Source: Ooceraea biroi
Taxonomy: Eukaryota > Arthropoda > Insecta > Hymenoptera > Formicidae
NCBI RefSeq assembly: GCF_003672135.1
Contig: NC_039519.1
Span: 5,332,001 to 5,396,000 of the forward strand
Reading direction: 5' to 3'
Length of the DNA: 64,000 bases
Shown here: positions 12,481 to 24,117 of the stretch, one piece after another
Position numbering within the stretch: the stretch's first letter is position 1
How the letters are laid out: the number at the start of each line of letters is the position of its first letter
The notes under the pieces: model-generated
The model's database searches: none
Seen by the model: the letters and a program-made list of their open reading frames with translations, nothing else
Told to the model about the DNA's origin: nothing
Translations under genes and position numbers: made by a program

Positions 12481-14342
12481 CACACACGTGTGCACAAGAA
12501 TATACCTAGAGCAATAAAATATTCACGGTCGCGCTGAATATTCGCCCTGCTATGCGAAATATCCTCTGATGAAGGAACCATGCACAATAGCGACGAGTAT
12601 GCGCGCCGTTAAAGCGCCCAGCTGGCAATAAAAAAATGCGTACACGCGGGACGGAGTCCTCGGCTACAAATATGCCTGTCTTTAAAACTAGAGCGGCAAA
12701 CGGCAATAAACGTGTCGCGCGCGATGAATTATCTGTGCGCGCGTATTTGCTGACGTGCGCGAACGATGCATTTGTCGGAGACATTGACGTATCTTCCGCT
12801 GCGTTTAAAAGGTGAAGGCCGCGTTCTTGCGTGCCGCATCATCGTGCTTGGACAAATAAAGTGTGTCGTCATCGCTCGCACGCTGATTTCAGTCGGAGTT
12901 TATTCGCGACAGAAGACATTGCGGATGCGCGTTTCTCCGCCACGCTCCGGCGCTGTCGGACTCGATAGAGCGGACGTTTTGAGCATTCGCCGCTGGAGCA
13001 TTCGGTTATCTAATCGTTTAATGATACTATCGACGTGAGCAATATGGCCATCGAGAGGGTCGCGCTCGGGGGTTGATTTGATGGCAAATAGACCGCCATT
13101 CGCGCATCGCCGCGCGTTTACCGAACATTGAATTAATAATCAAGTCGCTTGACACTACATTTTGCAAGCAATAGTGACACCGTAGGATTATTAAAGGACA
13201 ATAAAAATTTCTTTGACTCGCGCTGGCACCCTCGACAAATGTCATGCTTTTTTTCTTTTTTTTTAGTTGTGCAATGCCGTTTTCTGGATATGTGACGCGT
13301 GTACAGCTGACATTTACATTCTTGGATGCGCGGTTGAATTTTATTTTTACTTTGGGGTAAATATAAAATTGATTTAGAGTTGGTATTCTGAGGAGAGTTT
13401 CGTCACTTGCCATCGGGGCGAGGCGGAATGGCGGTAAGCCCGTAATGAAGAGCAGATAACTGGGGGAAACGCGCGGTTTTAATTCTGTCGAATGTTAATA
13501 TCCCCTTTGTTAATGCCCGTGGAATTAACCGGAAATGTCGTAGCTTGCTGTAATTTCCGGTGAGGGTCGGTAAAGCAGAGCTTGACGGGAATCGATCGCA
13601 TTGTCTGGCATTTCGTTTGAGAGCAGACGGTGTACGCTGGAAGCCTCTCGGTAGGGCACACACCAGGATATTGCAGGGAACTGCACCGGTGTGAATCGAA
13701 GTTCGTTCCACACCCACTTTCGTTTTAAACCTCAATTAAGCGCCCAATTTAATCCCGCGCGTCCGTGAAACGAGCGGGTGTCCTCCGGGACTCGGGGAAT
13801 CGCTCATGGAATCACCTCGCGACTTAATGACTTGTTCTGGACGTGCATTCACGCCGTAGGATTCCTTTAATTCTTTCCTTGCCCCGCGTTTTTTGTGCCA
13901 TTGCATCGCCAGCGCGAAATGCACGATGAGCGAACGTGATGAAATCCCAAGCGCAGCCGATTATTATGGGAAAAATGCGATCGCGATGCGGATCGCCTGC
14001 ATCTTGAATGATGTCTTGGGGCTGTCCGCTCTCGGACGGGGTGTACCGGGGTGTTTATCTATCGACCCGTCTACGTACGCTCCCAGCCGTGCGCGCGATA
14101 ACGTGGCAATGACGAAAAACGGGAATAAACCCGGCCTCCGCTACATATAACGTGTTATCCGATATTTCACAGCGATAGGGAAGCGGCGCGCGCGCCGCGA
14201 AAATTGCGTGACGATTTCAGATCGCCGTTTATAACGCCGTAACGCCTCGCGCACGCTTTTGGTTACGGTCAGCCTCTGATCGAAAGTCAGAACGCTCGTC
14301 CGGTGCCGGGGAAGCCAACTAGTCACCGTCAGTCTGATTCCA
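12481..14342. other. CpG-richer intergenic stretch, no gene recognised
   Basis: GC and CpG are higher than in the neighbours, with overlapping open frames on both strands, for example 12766-13038 plus and 13403-13735 minus. Overlapping frames of this kind are expected from CpG-rich DNA, and none matches a family I know. It could include a promoter or untranslated exon, but nothing decides this. Confidence 0.35.
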
Positions 14343-15010
14343 CACGGTAAAAAATAAAATGTTAATTTTAACATTTTTTGCATGTCCCAGAAAGTCCACT
14401 CTAAATTTTAAGTTAAAGCAACTCATTCGTCATATGTTACTTCTTGACAAACTAGAAATGTTAAGTAATTAACACAATACTTTACATTTATTTTTGTTAT
14501 TGTGACTTTAAGTGTGATGTAAAAATAACATACAAAGTAATTGAAAACTACATGGAAGAGAAGTTACAATAACTCATCGGAAAAGTTGATAGAACATTTT
14601 CGTTCGTACAATATGAACATTTACTTTTTATGTTATATTAACACATGATAGTAATTATTTCAACTTAAATTAGTTTTGATAGAAACATTTAATTTTAGTA
14701 AATTTGATTATTTTGTATGTCAAAGTTCATGATTATTTGAAGATTTACTTTAACTTCTTTTAGAATGTTAAACTGACTTTGTGACATGTCGATTGTTTAA
14801 AATTATTGTGTTAAAAGCATTTGAAATAATATTCCATTTCTAAGAGACATACACAAAATGTTAAGTTATGAAGTTAACATTAATGTAACATATAAAATTG
14901 TTATAAAAATAATAACATATCAGTTGTATGTTAATTTTCCATTGAAGTAGTAATCAAAACATGGCAACACAAGAAAATTTTAACATATGGACGCACAATT
15001 TTTAACGGTG
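14343..15010 (-). mobile_element. MITE family M, copy A
   Basis: About 668 bp, beginning CACGGTAAAAAATAAA and ending ATTTTTAACGGTG. The ends are imperfect inverted repeats. The whole element is found again in opposite orientation at 60136-60745 and, truncated, at 59575-60073. There is no coding capacity. The interior is rich in short AACAT/ATGTT words. The flanking dinucleotide here is CA rather than the TA seen at copies B and C. Confidence 0.85.
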
Positions 15011-15110
15011 CAGGCTTGACGTACGTGTTGAGTAACACCTGCAACATTTCTCCGAAATATACCAAGAGGCTGTCGTTTTCAGGTACAGGTACAGGTGCAA
15101 GTCAACGGTA

Positions 15111-15181
15111 CATCCCCTATAGCACAGAAGCTTTGCAGTAATACTGCAATGTTGCTGCAAACTTCTGTGCTGAAGGAGATC
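15111..15181. other. Strong hairpin, possible small-RNA precursor
   Basis: AGCACAGAAG-C-TTTGCAG (15121-15138) is complementary to CTGCAAA-CTTCTGTGCT (15155-15171), across a loop of about 16 nt. Weaker pairing extends the stem outward (ATCCCCTAT opposite GAAGGAGAT). The size would fit a microRNA-like precursor or a small inverted-repeat insertion. Expression cannot be judged from sequence. Confidence 0.3.
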
Positions 15182-15247
15182 CGTCATACCTTTCTTGAGC
15201 AACAAAGGAATAAGCACGCGCTGAGGACATTTCCTGCGATGATCGAG

Positions 15248-15514
15248 TCATTCGAAATGTGCAAATAAACCAAACTGAATTTTCATGCCAAGTTTTTCTA
15301 TTAGTGTGCAGTAGAGCTCCTCACGCAAATTTCGAGGTGTACGTGACCGAATCCGAGTTAGAAGTTGGTGAATTTTAATCAACTGCAGCGAGTGAGGAAA
15401 ATCTTCTGCGTGAAAAAGTTGGTTCTGGATTTTATCGTACAAACACAATTTCGGGGTAAAACGTCCATGCAGAACGGTTTGCATCTCTCCGATGAATCTT
15501 CTCTGTGCACCCAC
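15248..15514 (-). CDS. Unidentified open frame abutting foldback array
   Basis: An 88-residue frame with balanced, protein-like composition (for example RFTPKLCLYDKIQNQLF and RTPRNLREELYCTLIEKLG), unlike the AT-driven frames around it. It runs into the left end of the first foldback element at about 15507. The apparent start codon lies inside that element, so the true 5' end may have been displaced by the insertion. I do not recognise the family. It may be a fragment of a host gene or of another transposon. Confidence 0.25.
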   Translation of the reverse strand: MGAQRRFIGEMQTVLHGRFTPKLCLYDKIQNQLFHAEDFPHSLQLIKIHQLLTRIRSRTPRNLREELYCTLIEKLGMKIQFGLFAHFE

Positions 15515-16357
15515 AGAAAAGATTTCTGGACTTAATGCTACTACTCTTTAATCTATCATAAAATAAGATCGCTATAGCGACAATCATATTTATTATTGAA
15601 AAGAAGCATATTTTAATCTTGAATAGAAAATTCGAAAATCTAGATTAAAATAATCTTCGTGCTATCTCATTAATTTTCTCAGAAGGATTTAGATAAAAAT
15701 TTGTAGCAAGTTCAACATATTCTTGATTTCAGAATATCGTGAGATCTAAAAGACATCTTATTCTATTCTTCTAAGAGAATTTGTAGAATCTGCACAAAAC
15801 GGTCAATATTTATGTGTTGCAATCGAAAATCGGGAAAGTGTTTCTGTTATTTACAATGAATAAGTGCAAAAGATATGGAAATGTCTTATCTCGAATCTTA
15901 TTTCTCAAGTAAGCATATTGTATATACTTACTTACATTTCCATATCTTTTAATATCTCTTGTAGAGTATTGCACTTATTCATTGTAAATAACAGAAACAC
16001 TTTCCCGATTTTCGATTGCAACACATAAATATTGGCCGTTTTATCGGAATAAAGGACGCAGAAGCGCCGAGTCGACGAGCGACTGTGAGAAAATGATGCG
16101 TCGACATGGACAAAGCCTACTATAAAGTGGCGCTAATATCAAATTATTCTACATACAAGAATATATAAGCATAAATTTGTATATGTTACTCTTGTCTCGA
16201 GACAGTAAGACAATCTTATTTAATTCGAGAGAGAAGAATAGAAATTACTGATTTAAATAAAAAATTGTTTTATTTTCATATTTTTTATACTTGTAATACG
16301 ATTAAATTAGTCAAGAATATTTTTCGTCTTGTTATCAGAAATCCTTTCTGAGGGTGT
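15507..16357. mobile_element. Foldback-type element, array copy 1
   Basis: 851 bp. Its ends are imperfect inverted repeats: GCACCCACAGAAAAGATTTC on the left, and the right end reads ACACCCTCAGAAAGGATTTC on the other strand. The centre holds a long palindrome, arms 15796-15883 and 15945-16042 with a 61-nt loop and an insertion of about 20 nt in the right arm. No gene is present. Confidence 0.8.
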
Positions 16358-16650
16358 ATTGTCATGCATTATACGTAACAACATTTTTATCTCTCTACAT
16401 CGATAACGAAGAATTCTCGCGTGGGAAGAAGACATGTGACGTTCACAATTAATCATAAATTCACTCATTAACGCACCGTTTATGCAACAAGCCTCAACTC
16501 TCCCAGAGACACGTCAGTATATACGTGTCTCTGCCAAAAAGCGACGAAACCGTACGAACGCGGTTGCAATCCGCTTCGCTGATGCAACCGATGGAACTCG
16601 CCCGCGCCGAGCAGCAAATGTGGCTCGCATACTCGCGCGGATGCGTACGT
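16358..16650. repeat. 293-bp spacer of foldback array, copy 1
   Basis: Unique-looking sequence between array copies 1 and 2, repeated at 17502-17794 with no difference that I noticed. It contains a small hairpin, AGAGACACGT-cagtat-ATACGTGTCTCT. The 1144-bp period is therefore element plus spacer. A frame across this spacer (16482-16679) is repeated with it and is not supported as a gene. Confidence 0.85.
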
Positions 16651-17501
16651 GCACCCACAGAAAAGATTTCTGGACTTAATGCTACTACTCTTTAATCTAT
16701 CATAAAATAAGATCGCTATAGCGACAATCATATTTATTATTGAAAAGAAGCATATTTTAATCTTGAATAGAAAATTCGAAAATCTAGATTAAAATAATCT
16801 TGGTGCTATCTCATTAATTTTCTCAGAAGGATTTAGATAAAAATTTGTAGCAAGTTCAACATATTCTTGATTTCAGAATATCGTGAGATCTAAAAGACAT
16901 CTTATTCTATTCTTCTAAGAGAATTTGTAGAATCTGCACAAAACGGCCAATATTTATGTGTTGCAATCGAAAATCGGGAAAGTGTTTCTGTTATTTACAA
17001 TGAATAAGTGCAAAAGATATGGAAATGTCTTATCTCGAATCTTATTTCTCAAGTAAGCATATTGTATATACTTACTTACATTTCCATATCTTTTAATATT
17101 TCTTGTAGAGTATTGCACTTATTCATTGTAAATAACAGAAACACTTTCCCGATTTTCGATTGCAACACATAAATATTGGCCGTTTTATCGGAATAAAGGA
17201 CGCAGAAGCGCCGAGTCGACGAGCGACTGTGAGAAAATGATGCGTCGACATGGACAAAGCCTACTATAAAGTGGCGCTAATATCAAATTATTCTACATAC
17301 AAGAATATATAAGCATAAATTTGTATATGTTACTCTTGTCTCAAGACAGTAAGACAATCTTATTTAATTCGAGAGAGAAGAATAGAAATTACTGATTTAA
17401 ATTAAGAATTGTTTTATTTTCATATTTTTTATACTTGTAATACGATTAAATTAGTCAAGAATATTTTTCGTCTTGTTATCAGAAATCCTTTCTGAGGGTG
17501 T
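16651..17501. mobile_element. Foldback-type element, array copy 2
   Basis: Nearly identical to copy 1, offset by exactly 1144 bp, with the same termini and central palindrome. Confidence 0.85.
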
Positions 17502-17794
17502 ATTGTCATGCATTATACGTAACAACATTTTTATCTCTCTACATCGATAACGAAGAATTCTCGCGTGGGAAGAAGACATGTGACGTTCACAATTAATCAT
17601 AAATTCACTCATTAACGCACCGTTTATGCAACAAGCCTCAACTCTCCCAGAGACACGTCAGTATATACGTGTCTCTGCCAAAAAGCGACGAAACCGTACG
17701 AACGCGGTTGCAATCCGCTTCGCTGATGCAACCGATGGAACTCGCCCGCGCCGAGCAGCAAATGTGGCTCGCATACTCGCGCGGATGCGTACGT
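17502..17794. repeat. 293-bp spacer of foldback array, copy 2
   Basis: Second copy of the sequence at 16358-16650. Confidence 0.85.
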
Positions 17795-18644
17795 GCACCC
17801 ACAGAAAAGATTTCTGGACTTAATGCTACTACTCTTTAATCTATCATAAAATAAGATCGCTATAGCGACAATCATATTTATTATTGAAAAGAAGCATATT
17901 TTAATCTTGAATAGAAAATTCGAAAATCTAGATTAAAATAATCTTGGTGCTATCTCATTAATTTTCTCAGAAGGATTTAGATAAAAATTTGTAGCAAGTT
18001 CAACATATTCTTGATTTCAGAATATCGTGAGATCTAAAAGACATCTTATTCTATTCTTCTAAGAGAATTTGTAGAATCTGCACAAAACGGCCAATATTTA
18101 TGTGTTGCAATCGAAAATCGGGAAAGTGTTTCTGTTATTTACAATGAATAAGTGCAAAAGATATGGAAATGTCTTATCTCGAATCTTATTTCTCAAGTAA
18201 GCATATTGTATATACTTACTTACATTTCCATATCTTTTAATATCTCTTGTAGAGTATTGCACTTATTCATTGTAAATAACAGAAACACTTTCCCGATTTT
18301 CGATTGCAACACATAAATATTGGCCGTTTTATCGGAATAAAGGACGCAGAGCGCCGAGTCGACGAGCGACTGTGAGAAAATGATGCGTCGACATGGACAA
18401 AGCCTACTATAAAGTGGCGCTAATATCAAATTATTCTACATACAAGAATATATAAGCATAAATTTGTATATGTTACTCTTGTCTCGAGACAGTAAGACAA
18501 TCTTATTTAATTCGAGAGAGAAGAATAGAAATTACTGATTTAAATTAAGAATTGTTTTATTTTCATATTTTTTATACTTGTAATACGATTAAATTAGTCA
18601 AGAATATTTTTCGTCTTGTTATCAGAAATCCTTTCTGAGGGTGT
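17795..18644. mobile_element. Foldback-type element, array copy 3
   Basis: Third copy, one base shorter than the others. It shares the single-base difference GCAGAGCGCC (the others read GCAGAAGCGCC) with the partial copy at the window start. The array stops exactly at its right terminus. Confidence 0.85.
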
Positions 18645-20267
18645 GGTATTCAATTGCTGTGTCCTTTTACAGTGGATTATAGTTCGGGATACTCGGGATA
18701 CCCGCTGGTCTTAAATTGAAGCGGTTAGCGACGAGAGAGCTTACTAAATCTTGATTGAATTCGGGTTGCGCAAAATTAGGCCGGAGTTTACGCGTTTGCG
18801 GTGTAGTTTCACTTAAGCCCGGGCACCGAGATGAGATAACATTAAAGACCGTTGATCTTTGTGAGTGTTTGCGTGGCTTGAAAAATTCGTCGTGCACACT
18901 TAATGTTCTTGCGGCACGTATCGCGGTTACGACAATAAGCGAACAAGTAGAAAATGCAGTCGTGTGTGCCGTAGTCTCATAAATACTGCATCAAATAAGA
19001 AATGAAAATATGAAAAATATTATCGTTTTGCGTGTTAGATCGCGATTGGCAAAGTTAAATGTGCATTAAAAAATGAACATTGCAACGGCAACGAAAATGC
19101 GTTCGTTCCGATACGATCGCGACTATCATGAAACGCGGAATCAGTTTAGTAAATCTCTCTGCTGCTTGGATATCGAATGATGCAGCAAAATGAAAAGAAT
19201 TAATGTTTGCACATAGTAAATTGCATGGTAAGTTATTATAATAGCAAATTAATATTAATCTGATGCATGATAATACGATTACTTACCACAATTTTCCATG
19301 TATAATTGGCGCTTATCTTTTTCATTGAAAATCAGCGCGACTTAGGAATATTAAACTCGCGCCACTGTTCTACGTACGAGCGTTGAATTGCATTCGTGTT
19401 TGAGCGTTAATTCTACTCGGCAGTAGTTTCTTGCGGCACGGAGAACGGTGAGCCACTTTAATTTCAATATCTAATTAATTGCGGAGCATGTGAAAAAGTT
19501 ATAACATCGTTAGATGCTTTCCGACGTTACGTTTAATCAGATTATGACGGCGCGCGCGTTTAAAATTAAATTAAATTAATATATAATACAATCGTAGACG
19601 AACGAATGAAAAGAATTAATGTTTGCAGCTCTCTGTAATTGTATTAATTGATCTAATTTCACGTACGCACGCAGAAATGCTCACGCAAAAAGAAATTATG
19701 TGCGGTGTATGTACTCAAAGACGTGTTGCGTGTTAACATTAATTAACGTATATTAATTATATGTCAATCAAGAAATTAATGTACGTCTATGCCTCTATGT
19801 AAATGTCATAATTATAATATATTCATGCTCGCGACATTATCGTACCGAGCCTTTATTAATCAAACAATGCATTGTGCAGCACAATATCGCCAATTTATTC
19901 GCTCGACCTTTTCTCGTTAACTTAAAATATTCGTCACTTAAAATATCTTTACGTATTGATACTGTCAATTTAATAAATTTTCACGATCATAGTTCGCTAC
20001 AGGTGATTACATATATATTCTGAACTGATCGATTTATTTCGACAGGGTTTCACAGTCGCTAAGCATCTTCGTGATTATAGCCGGAGGCACGATCTGCCGT
20101 TCGTAGGCGTTTCTGACAAACAAAAGCGAAGCACGCTTTTACAGAAGATTAAGCTTTGGTCACAAAGATAAGCCGTATACGTTCAGCTAGCGAGAAAGGC
20201 CAAAAGCCATGTCTTCCGCGAGGTCAGAGAGCTTCGCTGCAGCTCAACTTCCGTAACGAGCTACGAC
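18645..20267. other. Intergenic, no gene recognised
   Basis: Mixed AT-rich sequence. Two overlapping frames at 18667-18982 on opposite strands are not convincing. No repeat is shared with the rest of the window. Confidence 0.45.
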
Positions 20268-20271
20268 TTAA

Positions 20272-20989
20272 GGGGGGAGCCTGCTTTAGAACGTTGAAAA
20301 TAAGGTATAATTTTACGAATTTGTTTGGAGAAACTATACAGCGGATCATTATAAAACTTTGATGCATTTATTAGTACATGTTTAAAGATAAAAAAAATTA
20401 TTTTTTGATTTGAATATATCGCCTGTAGAGGTCGTCCTGGAGGCATCTTAGTGCAGCCGGCATTGTAAATTGGTGAGCATTCTCCTGCCTCCAACTTTCA
20501 TCCAAACTGAAAAATTGAAATATTTTCTCGTTATTTATGAATTCCCATCGTCGATGAACCTTTAATATTCACAAAAACATTAAGTTAAACAATTATTTTT
20601 GCATGAAAAAGTTCAAAAACTTTGTCTAAAAATCGTACTTTTGTGTTCTAAGCTCCACCATTTTGGCACTTTTCAACTTTGTCTTCTCTCTTTGGTTCAT
20701 CGACGATGGGAATTCATAAATAACGAGAACATATTTCAACTTTTCAGTTTAAACGAAATTTGGAGGCAGGAGAATGCTCACCAATTTGCAGTGCCGGCGA
20801 CGCGGCTGCACTAAGATTTCTCCAGGACGACCTCTGCAAGCGATATATTCAAATCAAAAATAATTTTTTTTATCTTCAAACATGTACTAATAAATGCATC
20901 AAAGTTTTATAACGATCCGCTGTATAGTTTCTCCAAAAACAATTCGTAAAATATACCTTATTTTCAGCGGTCTAAAGCAGGCTCCCCCC
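20272..20989. mobile_element. TTAA-flanked palindromic element, complete
   Basis: 718 bp between TTAA at 20268-20271 and TTAA at 20990-20993. It begins GGGGGGAGCCTGCTTTAGA and ends with the inverted form of this. The arms are long inverted repeats of roughly 290 bp around a loop of about 140 bp. A TTAA target is typical of piggyBac-type elements and some MITEs, but the termini do not match a family I can name. There is no coding sequence. Confidence 0.85.
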
Positions 20990-23460
20990 TTAATCGAATA
21001 TATTATAGAAATTACTTTTTACTACTGAAATAATTTTATTGTATAACAATATTTATTTTAATATATTCTCTCACATACACGCGCGCGTGCGCGCATCATA
21101 AATTATTGATAATGAAGAACAAAGCATTTAAAAGTCTCCTTAACTGCCAGTAAACACCCGTGCTATTTTCTCGTTATTTATGAATTCCCATCGTCGATGA
21201 ACCTTTAATATTCATAAAAACATTAAGTTAAACAATTACTTTTGCATGAAAAAGTTCAAAAACTTTGTCTAAAAATCGTACTTTTGTGTTCTAAGCTCCA
21301 CCATTTTGGCACTTTTCAACTTTTTTCTTCTCTCTTTGGTTCATCGACGATGGGAATTCATAAATAACGAGAACATATTTCAACTTTTCAGTTTAGACGA
21401 AATTCGGAGGCAGGAGAATGCTCAGCAATTTGCAATGCCGGCGACACGGCTGCACTAAGATTTCTCCAGGACGACCTCTGCAAGCGATATATTCAAATCA
21501 AAAATAATTTTTTTTATCTTCAAACATGTACTAATAAATGCATCAAAGTTTTATAACGATCCGCTGTATAGTTTCTCCAAAAACAATTCGTAAAATATAC
21601 CTTATTTTCAGCGGTCTAAAGCAGGCTCCCCCCTTAATCGAATATATTATAGAAATTACTTTTTACTACTGAAATAATTTTATTGTATAACAATATTTAT
21701 TTTAATATATTCTCTCACATACACGCGCGCGTGCGCGCATCATAAATTATTGATAATGAAGAACAAAGCATTTAAAAGTCTCCTTAACTGCCAGTAAACA
21801 CCCGTGCTATTTTCTCGTTATTTATGAATTCCCATCGTCGATGAACCTTTAATATTCATAAAAACATTAAGTTAAACAATTACTTTTGCATGAAAAAGTT
21901 CAAAAACTTTGTCTAAAAATCGTACTTTTGTGTTCTAAGCTCCACCATTTTGGCACTTTTCAACTTTTTTCTTCTCTCTTTGGTTCATCGACGATGGGAA
22001 TTCATAAATAACGAGAACATATTTCAACTTTTCAGTTTAGACGAAATTTGGAGGCAGGAGAATGCTCACCAATTTGCAGTGCCGGCGACGCGGCTGCACT
22101 AAGATTTCTCCAGGACGACCTCTGCAAGCGATATATTCAAATCAAAAATAATTTTTTTTATCTTCAAACATGTACTAATAAATGCATCAAAGTTTTATAA
22201 CGATCCGCTGTATAGTTTCTCCAAAAACAATTCGTAAAATATACCTTATTTTCAGCGGTCTAAAGCAGGCTCCCCCCTTAATCGAATATATTATAGAAAT
22301 TACTTTTTACTACTGAAATAATTTTATTGTATAACAATATTTATTTTAATATATTCTCTCACATACACGCGCGCGTGCGCGCATCATAAATTATTGATAA
22401 TGAAGAACAAAGCATTTAAAAGTCTCCTTAACTGCCAGTAAACACCCGTGCTATTTTCTCGTTATTTATGAATTCCCATCGTCGATGAACCTTTAATATT
22501 CATAAAAACATTAAGTTAAACAATTACTTTTGCATGAAAAAGTTCAAAAACTTTGTCTAAAAATCGTACTTTTGTGTTCTAAGCTCCACCATTTTGGCAC
22601 TTTTCAACTTTTTTCTTCTCTCTTTGGTTCATCGACGATGGGAATTCATAAATAACGAGAACATATTTCAACTTTTCAGTTTAGACGAAATTCGGAGGCA
22701 GGAGAATGCTCAGCAATTTGCAATGTCGGCGACACGGCTGCACTAAGATTTCTCCAGGACGACCTCTACAAGCGATATATTCAAATCAAAAAATAATTTT
22801 TTTTACCTTTAAACATGTACTAATAAATGCATCAAAGTTTTATAACGATCCGCTGTATAGTTTCTCCAAAAACAATTCGTAAAATATACCTTAGTTTCAG
22901 CGGTCTAAAGCAGGCTCCCCCTTTAATCGAATATATTATAGAAATTACTTTTTACTACTGAAATAATTTTATTGTATAACAATATTTATTTTAATATATT
23001 CTCTCACATACACGCGCGCGTGCGCGCATCATAAATTATTGATAATGAAGAACAAAGCATTTAAAAGTCTCCTTAACTGCCAGTAAACACCCGTGCTATT
23101 TTCTCGTTATTTATGAATTCCCATCGTCGATGAACCTTTAATATTCATAAAAACATTAAGTTAAACAATTACTTTTGCATGAAAAAGTTCAAAAACTTTG
23201 TCTAAAAATCGTACTTTTGTGTTCTAAGCTCCACCATTTTGGCACTTTTCAACTTTTTTCTTCTCTCTTTGGTTCATCGACGATGGGAATTCATAAATAA
23301 CGAGAACATATTTCAACTTTTCAGTTTAGACGAAATTCGGAGGCAGGAGAATGCTCAGCAATTTGCAATGCCGGCGACGCGGCTGCACTAAGATTTCTCC
23401 AGGACGACCTCTGCAAGCGATATATTCAAATAAAAAAAGAATTTTTTTATCTTTAAACAT
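20990..23460. repeat. ~645-bp tandem half-element units
   Basis: After the complete element, the same unit recurs with right-hand TTAA positions at 20990, 21634, 22278 and 22923 (period 644-645). Each unit is a 170-bp spacer plus the inner left arm, loop and full right arm of the palindrome. The spacer contains a run of alternating CG/CA, starting near 21072 in the first copy. The last unit is broken near 23460. Confidence 0.9.
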
Positions 23461-24113
23461 GTACTAATAAATGCATAAAACTTTGATGCATTTATTAGTA
23501 CATGTTTAAAGACAAAAAAATTATTTTTTGATTTGAATATATCGCCTGTAGAGGTCGTCCTGGAGGCATCTTAGTGCAGCCGGCATTGTAAATTGGTGAG
23601 CATTCTCCTGCCTCCAAATTTCATCCAAACTGAAAAATTGAAATATTTTCTCGTTATTTATGAATTCCCATCGTCGATGAACCTTTAATATTCACAAAAA
23701 CATTAAGTTAAACAATTATTTTTGCATGAAAAAGTTCAAAAACTTTGCCTAAAAATCGTACTTTTGTGTTCTAAGCTCCACCATTTTGGCACTTTTCAAC
23801 TTTTTTCTTCTCTCTTTGGTTCATTGACGATGGGAATTCATAAATAACGAGAGCATATTTCAACTTTTCAGTTTAAACGAAATTTGGAGGCAGGAGAATG
23901 CTCAGCAATTTGCAATGCCGGCGACACGGCTGCACTAAGATTTCTCCAGGACGACCTCTACAAGCGATATATTCAAATAAAAAAAGAATTTTTTTATCTT
24001 TAAACATGTACTAATAAATGCATCAAAGTTTTATAACGATCCGCTGTATAGTTTCTCCAAAAACAATTCGTAAAATATACCTTATTTTCAGCGGTCTAAA
24101 GCAGGCTCCCCCC
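23461..24113. mobile_element. Palindromic element, left arm truncated, closing the array
   Basis: Near 23461-23470 a right arm flips directly into a left arm at the word AATGCAT. From there a left arm lacking its first ~60 bp, the loop and a complete right arm run to the final TTAA at 24114-24117. The array as a whole (20268-24117) is thus bounded by TTAA on both sides. Confidence 0.8.
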
Positions 24114-24117
24114 TTAA

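Noticed and set aside
16480..17875. Identical 83- and 65-residue frames occurring twice, 1144 bp apart
   Set aside because: They are the same spacer DNA duplicated with the foldback array, and the antisense frames overlap. Repetition reflects the array, not selection.
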